From Phycisphaerales bacterium (GTDB lineage: Bacteria; Planctomycetota; Phycisphaerae; Phycisphaerales; UBA1924): a DNA stretch of 64,000 bases. Made by a program: the position numbers and the translations under genes. The notes below the pieces were generated by a model. That model worked only from the letters and a program-made list of their open reading frames with translations, was not told the origin of the DNA and did not search any database. Shown piece after piece: positions 26,601-34,911 of the stretch. Position 1 is the stretch's first letter. Every line of letters begins with the position of its first letter. The stretch spans positions 496,001-560,000 of the forward strand of contig JAJDDC010000070.1 in the NCBI GenBank assembly GCA_029260515.1. The letters run 5' to 3'.

Positions 26601-27719
26601 ATGATCACGTACATCGTTCCAACACGCGACCGGGGCGACGAGCTGGCGAGGACGCTGGCGGTGCTAGGTCGTTTGAGTGCGCACGACACCGCGCTGCCCG
26701 GGGGTGTCCCGGGCGAGGTGGTCGTCGTGGACAACGCGTCGTGGCCGGCGCCGAGCGTGCCGGCGCTGCTGGACAACGGGATGCCGGCGCGCCTGGCGGC
26801 GCTGGGCGACAACCGGGGAGCCGCCTCGCGGAACGTGGGCGCGGCGTTGAGCGATGCGTCGAGCGAGTGGCTCGTCATGCTCGACGACGACTCGGCGCCC
26901 ATGGATGATGCGCACGTCGCGGCGCTTTGCGCCCAGGACGACGACGTGCTCGCGGTCAGCGCGGATATCCACCTCGCGGGGCGGGGCGAGCGCGAGTCGG
27001 GCGGGTTGCCCGAGGTGTTTGTCGGATGCGGGGTCGCGGTGCGCCGCGGTGCGTTCCTGGACCTGGGCGGGTACGACGCGTCGTTCGGGTACTACGCCGA
27101 GGAGTACGACCTGGCGGCGCGGATGCTGCTGGCCGGCGGGAGGGTGGCGTTCGAGCCCGGCTTCGTGGTCGAGCACCGAAAGGCCGACGCGGGGCGGGAC
27201 ATGGGAAGGATCCTGGCACGCCTGGTGCGCAACAACGCGTGGGTCGTCCGTCGATACGCGCCCGAGCGCGAGCTGGAGCGTTGGATGGACGAGACGCTTC
27301 GGCGGTACCGGGCGATCGCGCGGCGGGAGGGGGCGCTCGCGGGGTACGAGCGGGGGCTGGAGGAGATGCACGCGACGCTGGACGGGCAGGTGCGCACGCC
27401 GATGCCCGCGGACATCTGGGCGCGGTTCACGGGCGCAGCGCACGCGCGTTCGGCGTTGATGGCGGCACTCAACGAGGCGCCGTTCGACGCGGCGAGGCTC
27501 GTCGCGCCCGGGAAGAACGCGGGTGTGATCGAGCTGGTATTGGGCGAACTCGGCGTCGAGGTCCGGGAGGACGCGCCGGTGGACGTGGTCGGGACGCTCT
27601 CGCCCGGGCCGATGATCGACGCATTGGAGCGGGCGTCAGTCGGCGTCCGGCGCACGGTCGCGCCATGGGTCTGCGCGTCGTCGGCGCTGGGAGCGCAGAC
27701 GCGGGCCACTGTCGCGTAG
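26601..27719 (+). CDS. Family 2 glycosyltransferase
   Basis: 372-residue GT-A glycosyltransferase. It opens with ITYIVPTRDRGDEL, carries D95-D96-D97 in LVMLDDDSAP as metal site, then VFVGCGVAVRRGAFLDLGGYD and YYAEEYDLAARML for the catalytic-base region. The C-terminal 170 residues are helical with no family match. It starts 52 nt after the HldE-like gene on the same strand and may be cotranscribed. It is convergent with pabB, only 3 nt between stops. Last gene of the glycan island. Confidence 0.85.
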   Translation: MITYIVPTRDRGDELARTLAVLGRLSAHDTALPGGVPGEVVVVDNASWPAPSVPALLDNGMPARLAALGDNRGAASRNVGAALSDASSEWLVMLDDDSAPMDDAHVAALCAQDDDVLAVSADIHLAGRGERESGGLPEVFVGCGVAVRRGAFLDLGGYDASFGYYAEEYDLAARMLLAGGRVAFEPGFVVEHRKADAGRDMGRILARLVRNNAWVVRRYAPERELERWMDETLRRYRAIARREGALAGYERGLEEMHATLDGQVRTPMPADIWARFTGAAHARSALMAALNEAPFDAARLVAPGKNAGVIELVLGELGVEVREDAPVDVVGTLSPGPMIDALERASVGVRRTVAPWVCASSALGAQTRATVA

Positions 27720-27722
27720 GGC

Positions 27723-29162
27723 TCAGGGCGCGGCAGCGAGCGGGGCGTTGTTCGCCGCGTTGCTCGATGCCAGGTCGAGCACGAACCGTGCCTTGTCGAT
27801 CGACTCGCGCCACTCGGCGTCGGGCGAGGAGTCGGCGACGACGCCCGCGCCCACGCCCAGGTCGAGCGCGCCCGCGTCGATGTCGTCGAGCGCGCCCGGG
27901 GAGGGGGAGCCGGTGAGAAGGGCGGTGCGGATGGCGACGCTGAGGCGGAGGCGCCCGTCGTCGGACAGCGAGCCGATTGCGCCGCAGTACGGGCCGCGGG
28001 GGGCGGTCTCCAGCTCGTCGATGATCTGCATGGCGCGGATCTTGGGAACTCCGGTGACCGAACCCGGGGGGAACGTGGCCCGGAGCAGTTCGCCCGGGCC
28101 CACGCCCTCGCGCAGGCGCCCCGCGACGGTCGCGGTCGCTTGCAGGACGCCCGAGGCGTGGCGCTCGATTTCGCGGGTGGTTTCAACGCCGAGGGCGCCC
28201 GGGCGGCAGACACGCCCCAGGTCGTTGCGCATCAGGTCGATGATCATGTCCAGCTCTGCCCGGTCCTTCTCGGCGTGGCGCAGCTCGTCGGGATCGGCGT
28301 TTGATGGGCGCGTGCCCTTCATCGGGCGCGTGGTGACCCGGCCCGTGCGCAGGTCGGCGTCGAGGAACAGCTCGGGGCTCGCGGAGATGACTGCGCGTCG
28401 GGTGGGGGGCGTGCCGGGGGCCTGCTCGTCGAACTCGAGGTAGGCGCCGTGCCAGGGGCGGGCGGCGGAGAGAAGGTCCGCGGCCAGCGCCCGCGCCGAG
28501 CCCGAGAAGGCGGCGCTGAGGCGGTGGGTCAGGTTCACCTGGTATGCGTCGCCGGCGCGGATGTAGTCCAGCACGCGCGACACGGCGCGTGTATACGCGC
28601 CGCGGGCTTCGAGGAGTGGGGGCGCGAGCGACCAGGCCGGCGGTGTGGGCGGCGCGGTGGAGATATCGGGCAAGAGCGCCGTGTCGCCAACGCGCCACCA
28701 TTGTCCGGTCTCGTGGTCGAAGGCGAGGGCCGCGGGCGTTCGCACGAGGATGAGTTGCGGCCAGGGGCGGTCGTCGCGCGGGCGCGCGGGCGAGGCGGCG
28801 GCGGGCTCGATCTCTCGCCCCAGGTCGTACGAGAGCGCGAGCATCCACCCGCCCGAGAAGGGGGGGGCGCCGGGCGCGTGCGGTGTTTGATCAGGGGGGA
28901 CGCACGCGTGCGCGAGGCGGTCGAGGGCGTCGAGGGGGCCGAGGTCGGCGAACGGGAACGGTTCATTGCTCGGCGTGAGAGCCCGCCAGGCGTGCGTGTT
29001 CGACCACGCCCAGGCGCCCGTGGGGCGTGCGAGCAGGGTCCAGGGGTCGCGGGCGTCCTTGCACGAGAAGGTTGCGGCGAGGGGTACGTCGCGCGGCCAC
29101 GCGAGGACTGCTCGCGCCGGGTCGTGGTCGTGCGGCGTTGGCTCTGCGGGTCGGACGCTCAT
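27723..29162 (-). CDS. pabB: Aminodeoxychorismate synthase component I
   Basis: 479-residue chorismate-binding enzyme making 4-amino-4-deoxychorismate for folate. Conserved blocks: YQVNLTHRL, RPMKGTRPSNADPDE, LDMIIDLMRNDLGRV, FPPGSVTGVPKIRAM and the late GPYCGAIGSLSDDG. The CGAIG form and DAYQVNLT favour PabB over anthranilate synthase TrpE, which usually has AGAVG; the distinction is not absolute. The ATG at 29162 starts a good match, and the longer open frame upstream lies over the ppdK start. A TATCAT hexamer is 11 nt upstream. It is divergent from ppdK. Confidence 0.87.
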   Translation of the reverse strand: MSVRPAEPTPHDHDPARAVLAWPRDVPLAATFSCKDARDPWTLLARPTGAWAWSNTHAWRALTPSNEPFPFADLGPLDALDRLAHACVPPDQTPHAPGAPPFSGGWMLALSYDLGREIEPAAASPARPRDDRPWPQLILVRTPAALAFDHETGQWWRVGDTALLPDISTAPPTPPAWSLAPPLLEARGAYTRAVSRVLDYIRAGDAYQVNLTHRLSAAFSGSARALAADLLSAARPWHGAYLEFDEQAPGTPPTRRAVISASPELFLDADLRTGRVTTRPMKGTRPSNADPDELRHAEKDRAELDMIIDLMRNDLGRVCRPGALGVETTREIERHASGVLQATATVAGRLREGVGPGELLRATFPPGSVTGVPKIRAMQIIDELETAPRGPYCGAIGSLSDDGRLRLSVAIRTALLTGSPSPGALDDIDAGALDLGVGAGVVADSSPDAEWRESIDKARFVLDLASSNAANNAPLAAAP

Positions 29163-29283
29163 CGGGCGCGGCGATGATAGGGGGCGGTCGAAGGCGCCCG
29201 CGGGGGCCGCTAAAGTCCCGGCCCTGCGCCCCCGCCGGCGCCGACCCCCCCGCACCGCACCGCCCTGAGAGGGAAACGCCGCG
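29163..29283. promoter_or_regulatory. Divergent promoter region pabB-ppdK
   Basis: 121 nt. It holds TATCAT on the minus strand (29174-29179, 11 nt before the pabB ATG) and TAAAGT on the plus strand (29211-29216, about 68 nt before the ppdK ATG, which has GAGAGGG as ribosome site). No -35 matches stand out. Confidence 0.4.
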
Positions 29284-32166
29284 ATGGCCAAGAAGAAGAA
29301 CGCCCGCAAGAAGACGTCCAAGAAGAGCGCGAAAAAGCCGGTCCGGAAGGCCTCGGGCAAGAAGACGACGCGCAAGAAGTCGGCGTCCAAGAAGTCGGGC
29401 GCCAAGGGCGCGCGCGCCTCGGGCGGGTCGCGCACGCACGCGGGCGGGGCGCGGTCCAAGCGTCCTACGAAGAAGAAGTCCCGCGCCGGCGCGAAGCGGG
29501 CGGGCTCCAAGAAGGCGGGCGCAAAGAAAATCATCCCGGGCAAGATGGTCTACTCGTTCGGGCGCAAAACCGAGGGCGGCGCGTCGATGAAGATGCTCCT
29601 GGGCGGCAAGGGCGCCAACCTCGCGGACATGACGTCGATCGGGCTGCCCGTGCCCCCCGGGTTCACGATCACGACCGAGGCGTGCGCCAAGTACTACAAG
29701 CGCGGACGGAAGATGCCGCGTGGGCTGATGACCGAGGTCTCGCGCGGGCTGGAGATCCTCGAGAAGGAATCGAAGAAGAAGTTCGGCGACCGCAAGGACC
29801 CGCTGCTCGTCTCGGTCCGGTCGGGGGCGGCGGTCTCAATGCCCGGCATGATGGACACGATCCTGAACCTGGGGCTGACGGACAAGGCGGTCGAGGCGCT
29901 GGCCGAGAAGACGGGCAACCGGCGCTTCGCGTTCGACGCGTACCGGCGTCTGATCAACATGTTCGGCGACGTGGTGATGGGCCTGGACCACCACCTGTTC
30001 GAGGCGGCGTTCGACGAGATCAAGGCGAAGTTCGGCGCCGAGCTCGATACGCAGGTGCCCGTCGAGGGCCTGGTCGAGCTGTGCGAGCGGTACAAGGCGG
30101 TGTACGAGGTGCAGGTGGGCGAGGCGTTCCCGCAGAACCCCCGCAAGCAGCTGGAGCTGGCGGTCGAGGCGGTGTTCAAGAGCTGGAACGCCGACCGGGC
30201 GATCAGCTACCGTCGCATCGCGGGGATCTCGGGCCTGGACGGGACCGCCGTCAACGTGCAGGCGATGGTCTTCGGGAACATGGGCCAGGACTGCGGCACG
30301 GGCGTCGCGTTCACGCGCGATCCCTCGACGGGCAAGAACGAGTTCTACGGCGAGTTCCTGATCAACGCCCAGGGCGAGGACGTCGTCGCGGGCATCCGCA
30401 CGCCGCGGCCGGTCATCGAGATGAAGAAGTGGGACAAGAAGTCACACGATCAGCTGATGAAGATCAAGTCCAAGCTGGAGAAGCACTACAAGGACGTGCA
30501 GGACATCGAGTTCACGATCGAGCGGGGCGAGCTGTTCATGCTCCAGACGCGGTCGGGCAAGCGGACCGGGCAGGCCGCGGTCAAGATCGCGTGCGACATG
30601 GTCCGCGAGAAGCTGATCACGGAGAAGGAGGCCCTGCTGCGGATCCCGGCGGGGGACCTGACGCAGCTGCTGCTGCCCAGCTTCGACCCGGGCAAGAAGG
30701 ATCTGTCGCAGGTGCTGACCAAGGGGCTGCCGGCGTCGCCCGGCGCGGCGGTCGGCAAGGCGGCGTTCACCGCCGACGAGGCGGTCGAGCGGGCGCACAA
30801 CGGCGAGAAGGTCATCCTGGTGCGCAAGGAGACGAGCCCGGAGGACGTGGACGGCATGCACTCTGCCGCGGGCATCCTTACCTCGACGGGCGGGATGACC
30901 AGCCACGCGGCGGTCGTCGCGAGGGGCTGGGGCAAGTGCTGCGTCGCGGGCGCGGGCGAGATCGCGATCGACGCGGCGAATGGCGTCTTCCGCGTCGAGG
31001 GGCGGGCGTTCGGGCGCGACGACACGATCTCGATCGACGGCTCGACGGGCGAGGTGATCGCCGGGGAGGTCCCGCGGATCGAGCCCGAGTTGTCGGGCGA
31101 CTTTGCCAAGATCATGAAGTGGGCGGACAAGCACCGGACGATGGGGGTGCGGACGAACGCGGACGCGCCCAAGGACGCGAAGCGCGCCCGCGAGTTCGGC
31201 GCCGAGGGCATCGGGCTCACGCGGACCGAGCACATGTTCTTCGAGGGCCCTCGGATCACGGCGATGCGTCAGATGATCCTCGCCGACGCGGTCGATGCCC
31301 GCGAGGCGGCGCTGGCCAAGCTGCTGCCCTACCAGCGCGAGGACTTCATCGGGATCTTCGAGGCGATGAAGGGCCTGCCCGTCACGATCCGCCTGCTGGA
31401 CCCGCCCCTGCACGAGTTCCTGCCGCACGACGAGAAGAGCCAGGCGGAGCTGGCGTCGTCGATGGGCGTGCCCGCCGAGAAGGTGCGTCACCGGGTCGCG
31501 ATGCTCCACGAGCTGAACCCGATGCTCGGGCACCGCGGGTGCCGGCTCGCGGTGACGTACCCGGAGATCCTGCGGATGCAGGTCCGCGCGATCACGGAGG
31601 CGGCGATCGACTGCCTGTCGCGCAACGTCAGGGCCATGCCCGAGATCATGGTGCCCCTGGTCGGCACGAGGCAAGAGCTGGCGCTGCTGCGCGGCGAGGC
31701 CGAGGCGGTCATCGACGAGGTCAAGGCAGAAAAGGGCTGGAAGAAGAAGCTGGACATCAAGATCGGGACAATGATCGAGATCCCGCGTGCGGCGCTGACG
31801 GCCAACGAGGTCGCGGAGGTGGCTGATTTCTTCAGCTTCGGGACCAACGACCTGACGCAGCTGACGTTCGGGTACTCGCGCGACGACGTGAACACGTTCC
31901 TGCCCGATTACCTGAAGCGGGACATCCTGCCGGTGGACCCGTTCCAATCGCTTGACCAGACGGGCGTGGGCCAGCTGGTCGAGATGGGCCTGGAGCGTGG
32001 GCGGGCGACGAACAAGGGCCTGAAGGTCGGGATCTGCGGCGAGCACGGCGGGGACCCCGACTCGGTCAAGTTCTGCCACCGGATCGGGCTGGATTACGTG
32101 AGTTGCTCGCCTTTCCGCGTGCCGATCGCGAGGCTGGCGGCGGCGCAGGCGGCGCTGCTGGGCTGA
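29284..32166 (+). CDS. ppdK: Pyruvate, phosphate dikinase with lysine-rich N-terminal tail
   Basis: Interconverts pyruvate + ATP + Pi and PEP + AMP + PPi. Of 960 residues, the first 82 form a histone-H1-like tail with 26 Lys and 9 Arg. Then comes the normal enzyme: the ATP-grasp nucleotide domain (MVYSFGRKTEG, GGKGANLADM), the phosphohistidine domain with H541 in GGMTSHAAVVARG, and the PEP/pyruvate TIM barrel ending in GICGEHGGDP and DYVSCSPFRVPIARLA. Without the tail, its length is that of bacterial PPDK. GAGAGGG precedes the ATG at 29284. The tail makes the N-terminus nucleic-acid-binding or linker-like; its purpose is unknown. TopA in this window carries a similar tail. Confidence 0.95.
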   Translation: MAKKKNARKKTSKKSAKKPVRKASGKKTTRKKSASKKSGAKGARASGGSRTHAGGARSKRPTKKKSRAGAKRAGSKKAGAKKIIPGKMVYSFGRKTEGGASMKMLLGGKGANLADMTSIGLPVPPGFTITTEACAKYYKRGRKMPRGLMTEVSRGLEILEKESKKKFGDRKDPLLVSVRSGAAVSMPGMMDTILNLGLTDKAVEALAEKTGNRRFAFDAYRRLINMFGDVVMGLDHHLFEAAFDEIKAKFGAELDTQVPVEGLVELCERYKAVYEVQVGEAFPQNPRKQLELAVEAVFKSWNADRAISYRRIAGISGLDGTAVNVQAMVFGNMGQDCGTGVAFTRDPSTGKNEFYGEFLINAQGEDVVAGIRTPRPVIEMKKWDKKSHDQLMKIKSKLEKHYKDVQDIEFTIERGELFMLQTRSGKRTGQAAVKIACDMVREKLITEKEALLRIPAGDLTQLLLPSFDPGKKDLSQVLTKGLPASPGAAVGKAAFTADEAVERAHNGEKVILVRKETSPEDVDGMHSAAGILTSTGGMTSHAAVVARGWGKCCVAGAGEIAIDAANGVFRVEGRAFGRDDTISIDGSTGEVIAGEVPRIEPELSGDFAKIMKWADKHRTMGVRTNADAPKDAKRAREFGAEGIGLTRTEHMFFEGPRITAMRQMILADAVDAREAALAKLLPYQREDFIGIFEAMKGLPVTIRLLDPPLHEFLPHDEKSQAELASSMGVPAEKVRHRVAMLHELNPMLGHRGCRLAVTYPEILRMQVRAITEAAIDCLSRNVRAMPEIMVPLVGTRQELALLRGEAEAVIDEVKAEKGWKKKLDIKIGTMIEIPRAALTANEVAEVADFFSFGTNDLTQLTFGYSRDDVNTFLPDYLKRDILPVDPFQSLDQTGVGQLVEMGLERGRATNKGLKVGICGEHGGDPDSVKFCHRIGLDYVSCSPFRVPIARLAAAQAALLG

Positions 32167-32238
32167 GGCCCGGATCCGCGTGGGCGGTCGCCAGGGGCGT
32201 GAACACTCGCGCCCCGAGCGATTGGTCGTCGCGCTCCC

Positions 32239-32244
32239 TAGGAT
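32239..32244 (+). promoter_or_regulatory. Candidate -10 for leaderless der mRNA
   Basis: TAGGAT ends 7 nt before the der ATG; no Shine-Dalgarno is present. Confidence 0.4.
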
Positions 32245-32251
32245 CCCGGCC

Positions 32252-33835
32252 ATGCCCGTACCACGCATCGCCATTGTCGGACGCCCCAACGTGGGCAAGA
32301 GCTCGCTGGTGAACCTGATCGCCCGCGAGATGGTGGCGATCGTGGACTCCACGCCCGGCGTCACGCGGGACCGGGTGTCGGTGGTGATCGACCTGGAGGC
32401 GCCCGACAAGCGTGGGCCCGACAAGCCCGTCGAGGTGACGGACACGGGCGGCTTCGGCGTGTACGTCGCCGAGGGCGGGCGGTACGACGAGACCGGCGCC
32501 GACCTGTCGACGCTGACCAAGGACATCGAGCGCCAGATCGGCGAGGCGGTCAGCCACGCGGACCTGATCCTGTTCGCGATCGACACGCAGGCGGGGATCA
32601 CGCCCTTCGACGAGGCGATCGCCAAGCTGCTCCGCGAGCAGAAGCTGGGCACGCGGATCACCGACGGGCGCGAGCCGGCGCCGGTGCGGGTGCTCGCGAC
32701 CAAGGTGGACGGGCCCAGCTGGGAGACGCACGCGTACGAGCTGTCCGCCCTGGGCTTCGGTGTCCCCATGATGTGCTCGGCCAAGACCAAGTACATGCGT
32801 CGGGACATGCTCGACAAGCTCTACGACATGATGCCCGCGCCCGACACGACGCCCGAGCCCCCCAGCGACCTCAAGATCGCGATCGTCGGCAAGCGCAACG
32901 CAGGCAAGAGCACGCTGGTCAACACGCTGGCGGGCGAGGAGCGGGTGATCGTGTCCGAGATCGCGGGCACGACGCGCGACGCCGTGGACGTCCGCTTCGA
33001 GTTCGACGGCAGGAGCGTGACCGCGATCGACACCGCAGGGCTGCGCCGCAAGAAGAGCTTCCAGGGGCGGGTCGAGTGGTACGCGTACGACCGGGCCCAG
33101 CGGGCGATCGAGCGGGCGGACGTGGTCGTGCTTCTCGTCGATGCGGGCGAGGTCATCAGCCAGGTGGACCAGCAGCTGGCGGCGTTCGTGGTCAAGAGCT
33201 TCAAGCCCGTCGTCATCGTCATCAACAAGTGGGACCTGGCCGAGGGCAGGGCGAGCCCCACCGGCAAGCCGATCACCACCGAGGCGTACGACGAGTACGT
33301 CCGCCGCGAGCTCAAGGGCCTCTCGTTCGCGCCCCTGGCGTTCATGTCGGCCAAGGCGGGCAGGAACATCAAGGGCGTGATCAACCTGGCCTTCGAGCTG
33401 CACGAGCAGGCGGGGCAGCGTGTGGGCACGGGCGTGCTCAACCGCGTGATCCGCAACATCGTCGAGCGGCGCGGGCCGAGCAACAAGCTGGGGACCGAGG
33501 CGAAGGTGTACTACGTCACGCAGGTGACCGACCACCCGCCGACGCTGGTGATGGTGGTCAACCGACCGGAGCTGTTCACGCCCAACTACATGCGGTTCCT
33601 GATGAACCGGATCCGCGAGGAGCTGCCCTTCGACGAGGTGCCGGTGCGGGTGTTGCTCCGATCGCGCAAGCGCGTCGAGGCCCAGCAGCGGGGCCGCCGC
33701 GGCGGCAAGGACCTCATGCACGAGACCGACGCCGCGACGCAGGGATTCGTCGAGGACATGGGTGACGAGCGGCCCGACCTGGACGCGATGCTCGCGAAAA
33801 TGCCCGACGAGGGCGAGGCGTACTTCGAGGACTGA
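32252..33835 (+). CDS. der: Ribosome-assembly GTPase Der (EngA)
   Basis: 527-residue double GTPase needed for 50S subunit maturation. G domain 1 has GRPNVGKS (10-17) and DTGGF (64-68). Its G4 motif reads TKVD (150-153) instead of NKVD, a change from the usual guanine-specific Asn. G domain 2 has GKRNAGKS (213-220), DTAGLRRK and NKWD. A KH-like C-terminal domain follows, then an acidic tail of about 50 residues. The longer frame from 32180 was rejected because similarity starts at MPVPRIAIVG. Confidence 0.95.
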   Translation: MPVPRIAIVGRPNVGKSSLVNLIAREMVAIVDSTPGVTRDRVSVVIDLEAPDKRGPDKPVEVTDTGGFGVYVAEGGRYDETGADLSTLTKDIERQIGEAVSHADLILFAIDTQAGITPFDEAIAKLLREQKLGTRITDGREPAPVRVLATKVDGPSWETHAYELSALGFGVPMMCSAKTKYMRRDMLDKLYDMMPAPDTTPEPPSDLKIAIVGKRNAGKSTLVNTLAGEERVIVSEIAGTTRDAVDVRFEFDGRSVTAIDTAGLRRKKSFQGRVEWYAYDRAQRAIERADVVVLLVDAGEVISQVDQQLAAFVVKSFKPVVIVINKWDLAEGRASPTGKPITTEAYDEYVRRELKGLSFAPLAFMSAKAGRNIKGVINLAFELHEQAGQRVGTGVLNRVIRNIVERRGPSNKLGTEAKVYYVTQVTDHPPTLVMVVNRPELFTPNYMRFLMNRIREELPFDEVPVRVLLRSRKRVEAQQRGRRGGKDLMHETDAATQGFVEDMGDERPDLDAMLAKMPDEGEAYFED

Positions 33836-34045
33836 CGCCGGTGACGCCGCGCCGGATACTCCTGCGGCGAGTATGTCGGCGCCAGGCGAGAGCGCGCTAT
33901 TTCAAAGTAATTCGAGATCGTGCGCCCGGTGGGCGGCCGCGTGTCGCTCTCCCGGGTAGAGCAAGCCGTGGCGTGGGCAGCATGGGACAGCCCGCCGACG
34001 TTGGTGGGCGATACGCCGCGACCTGCTCGGTTCAAGGAGTATGTC

Positions 34046-34654
34046 ATGCGGAAGCGAGTGACCATGCGCGTCGTTGTGTTCGGAGTGGTTGGTGTTTCAA
34101 ACCTCGCGAGTACAGGCACCGCCTCGGCCGGGTTCGTCAACCGATTTATGATCAGCACGCCTACAGACTTCGAGTTCAGGGCGGTCTGGATCGACACCCC
34201 GGCAAACCCCCGGGGCGCGGGGCTGAGCGTGGCGTCGATGCACTGGCAGTTTGGTTTCGACGATGCCGCCCCAAACTTCTCGATCGCCGACCTCATCCTC
34301 GGCGACGGCGCGGGCGGGGCCCACAAGGTCGGCCCGCACGGGGAGCCCGTGCCGAACACCTTCCAGGGCGTCTTGTACGTCAACTACGACCCCGGCGACC
34401 CGGCGCGGCAGCTGGTCAGGATCGTTGATCACGGCGACGAGCACATTGATCGGTTCGAGTTCACGTTCACCCCTATCGCGGGCGGGTTCGTCCCACCGGG
34501 GGGCGGACCAGCCGTCCCTGCGACGATGATCGAGGTTGATTTTCGGCACACGACACCGACGCCGGGGACGGTGTTACCGCTCGCGATGGCGGGGCTCGTC
34601 GCGGTTCGGCGTCGTCGCGCATCGTGCGGCTCCGGGCACTACGCCGACCCGTGA
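34046..34654 (+). CDS. Secreted protein with PTPG/hydrophobic/Arg C-terminal sorting tail
   Basis: 202 residues. An N-terminal signal peptide (RKRVTMRVVVFGVVG to about residue 27, ending TASAG) leads a beta-rich body with no recognised family. Near the end is a PEP-CTERM-like tail: TPTPGTVLPLAMAGLVAV then RRRR. In planctomycetes such tails usually mark proteins for exosortase-type processing. About 12 residues follow the Arg cluster, longer than usual. The ATG at 34046 has AAGGAG 7 nt upstream, and the frame's earlier part is not convincing. No downstream gene appears to be coupled. Confidence 0.6.
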   Translation: MRKRVTMRVVVFGVVGVSNLASTGTASAGFVNRFMISTPTDFEFRAVWIDTPANPRGAGLSVASMHWQFGFDDAAPNFSIADLILGDGAGGAHKVGPHGEPVPNTFQGVLYVNYDPGDPARQLVRIVDHGDEHIDRFEFTFTPIAGGFVPPGGGPAVPATMIEVDFRHTTPTPGTVLPLAMAGLVAVRRRRASCGSGHYADP

Positions 34655-34911
34655 TCGTGAGCTCGCCTGGCTGTTCGAGTTGAGATGCCGCGTCCGGCGA
34701 CAACGAGCCGGGCGCGGCCCTCTCGATTCCGCGGGGGCGTGCGATCCCGCCATCGAGATACAGCCGCATCCGAGGGCGCGCCCGGCTCCAGATACGCCGC
34801 GCCCGAGCAATCGCCGCGAACCGAGCCTTGCTTGTTCGCTCCGGAATCGGGGCTGGTAGAATCCCAACAACCAACCGCCCGCACGAATCGGCGGGAGTGG
34901 GGAGGCGACAC
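34655..34911. other. Non-coding gap with promoter for the SPFH gene
   Basis: 257 nt with no gene recognised. The downstream end holds a candidate promoter (34832-34862). No clear terminator hairpin was seen after the secreted-protein gene. Confidence 0.4.
34832..34862 (+). promoter_or_regulatory. Candidate promoter of the SPFH/zinc-ribbon pair
   Basis: TTGTTC (34832-34837), a 19-nt spacer, then TAGAAT (34857-34862). The leader before the ATG at 34912 would be about 43 nt and contains a GGGGAGG ribosome site. Confidence 0.45.
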
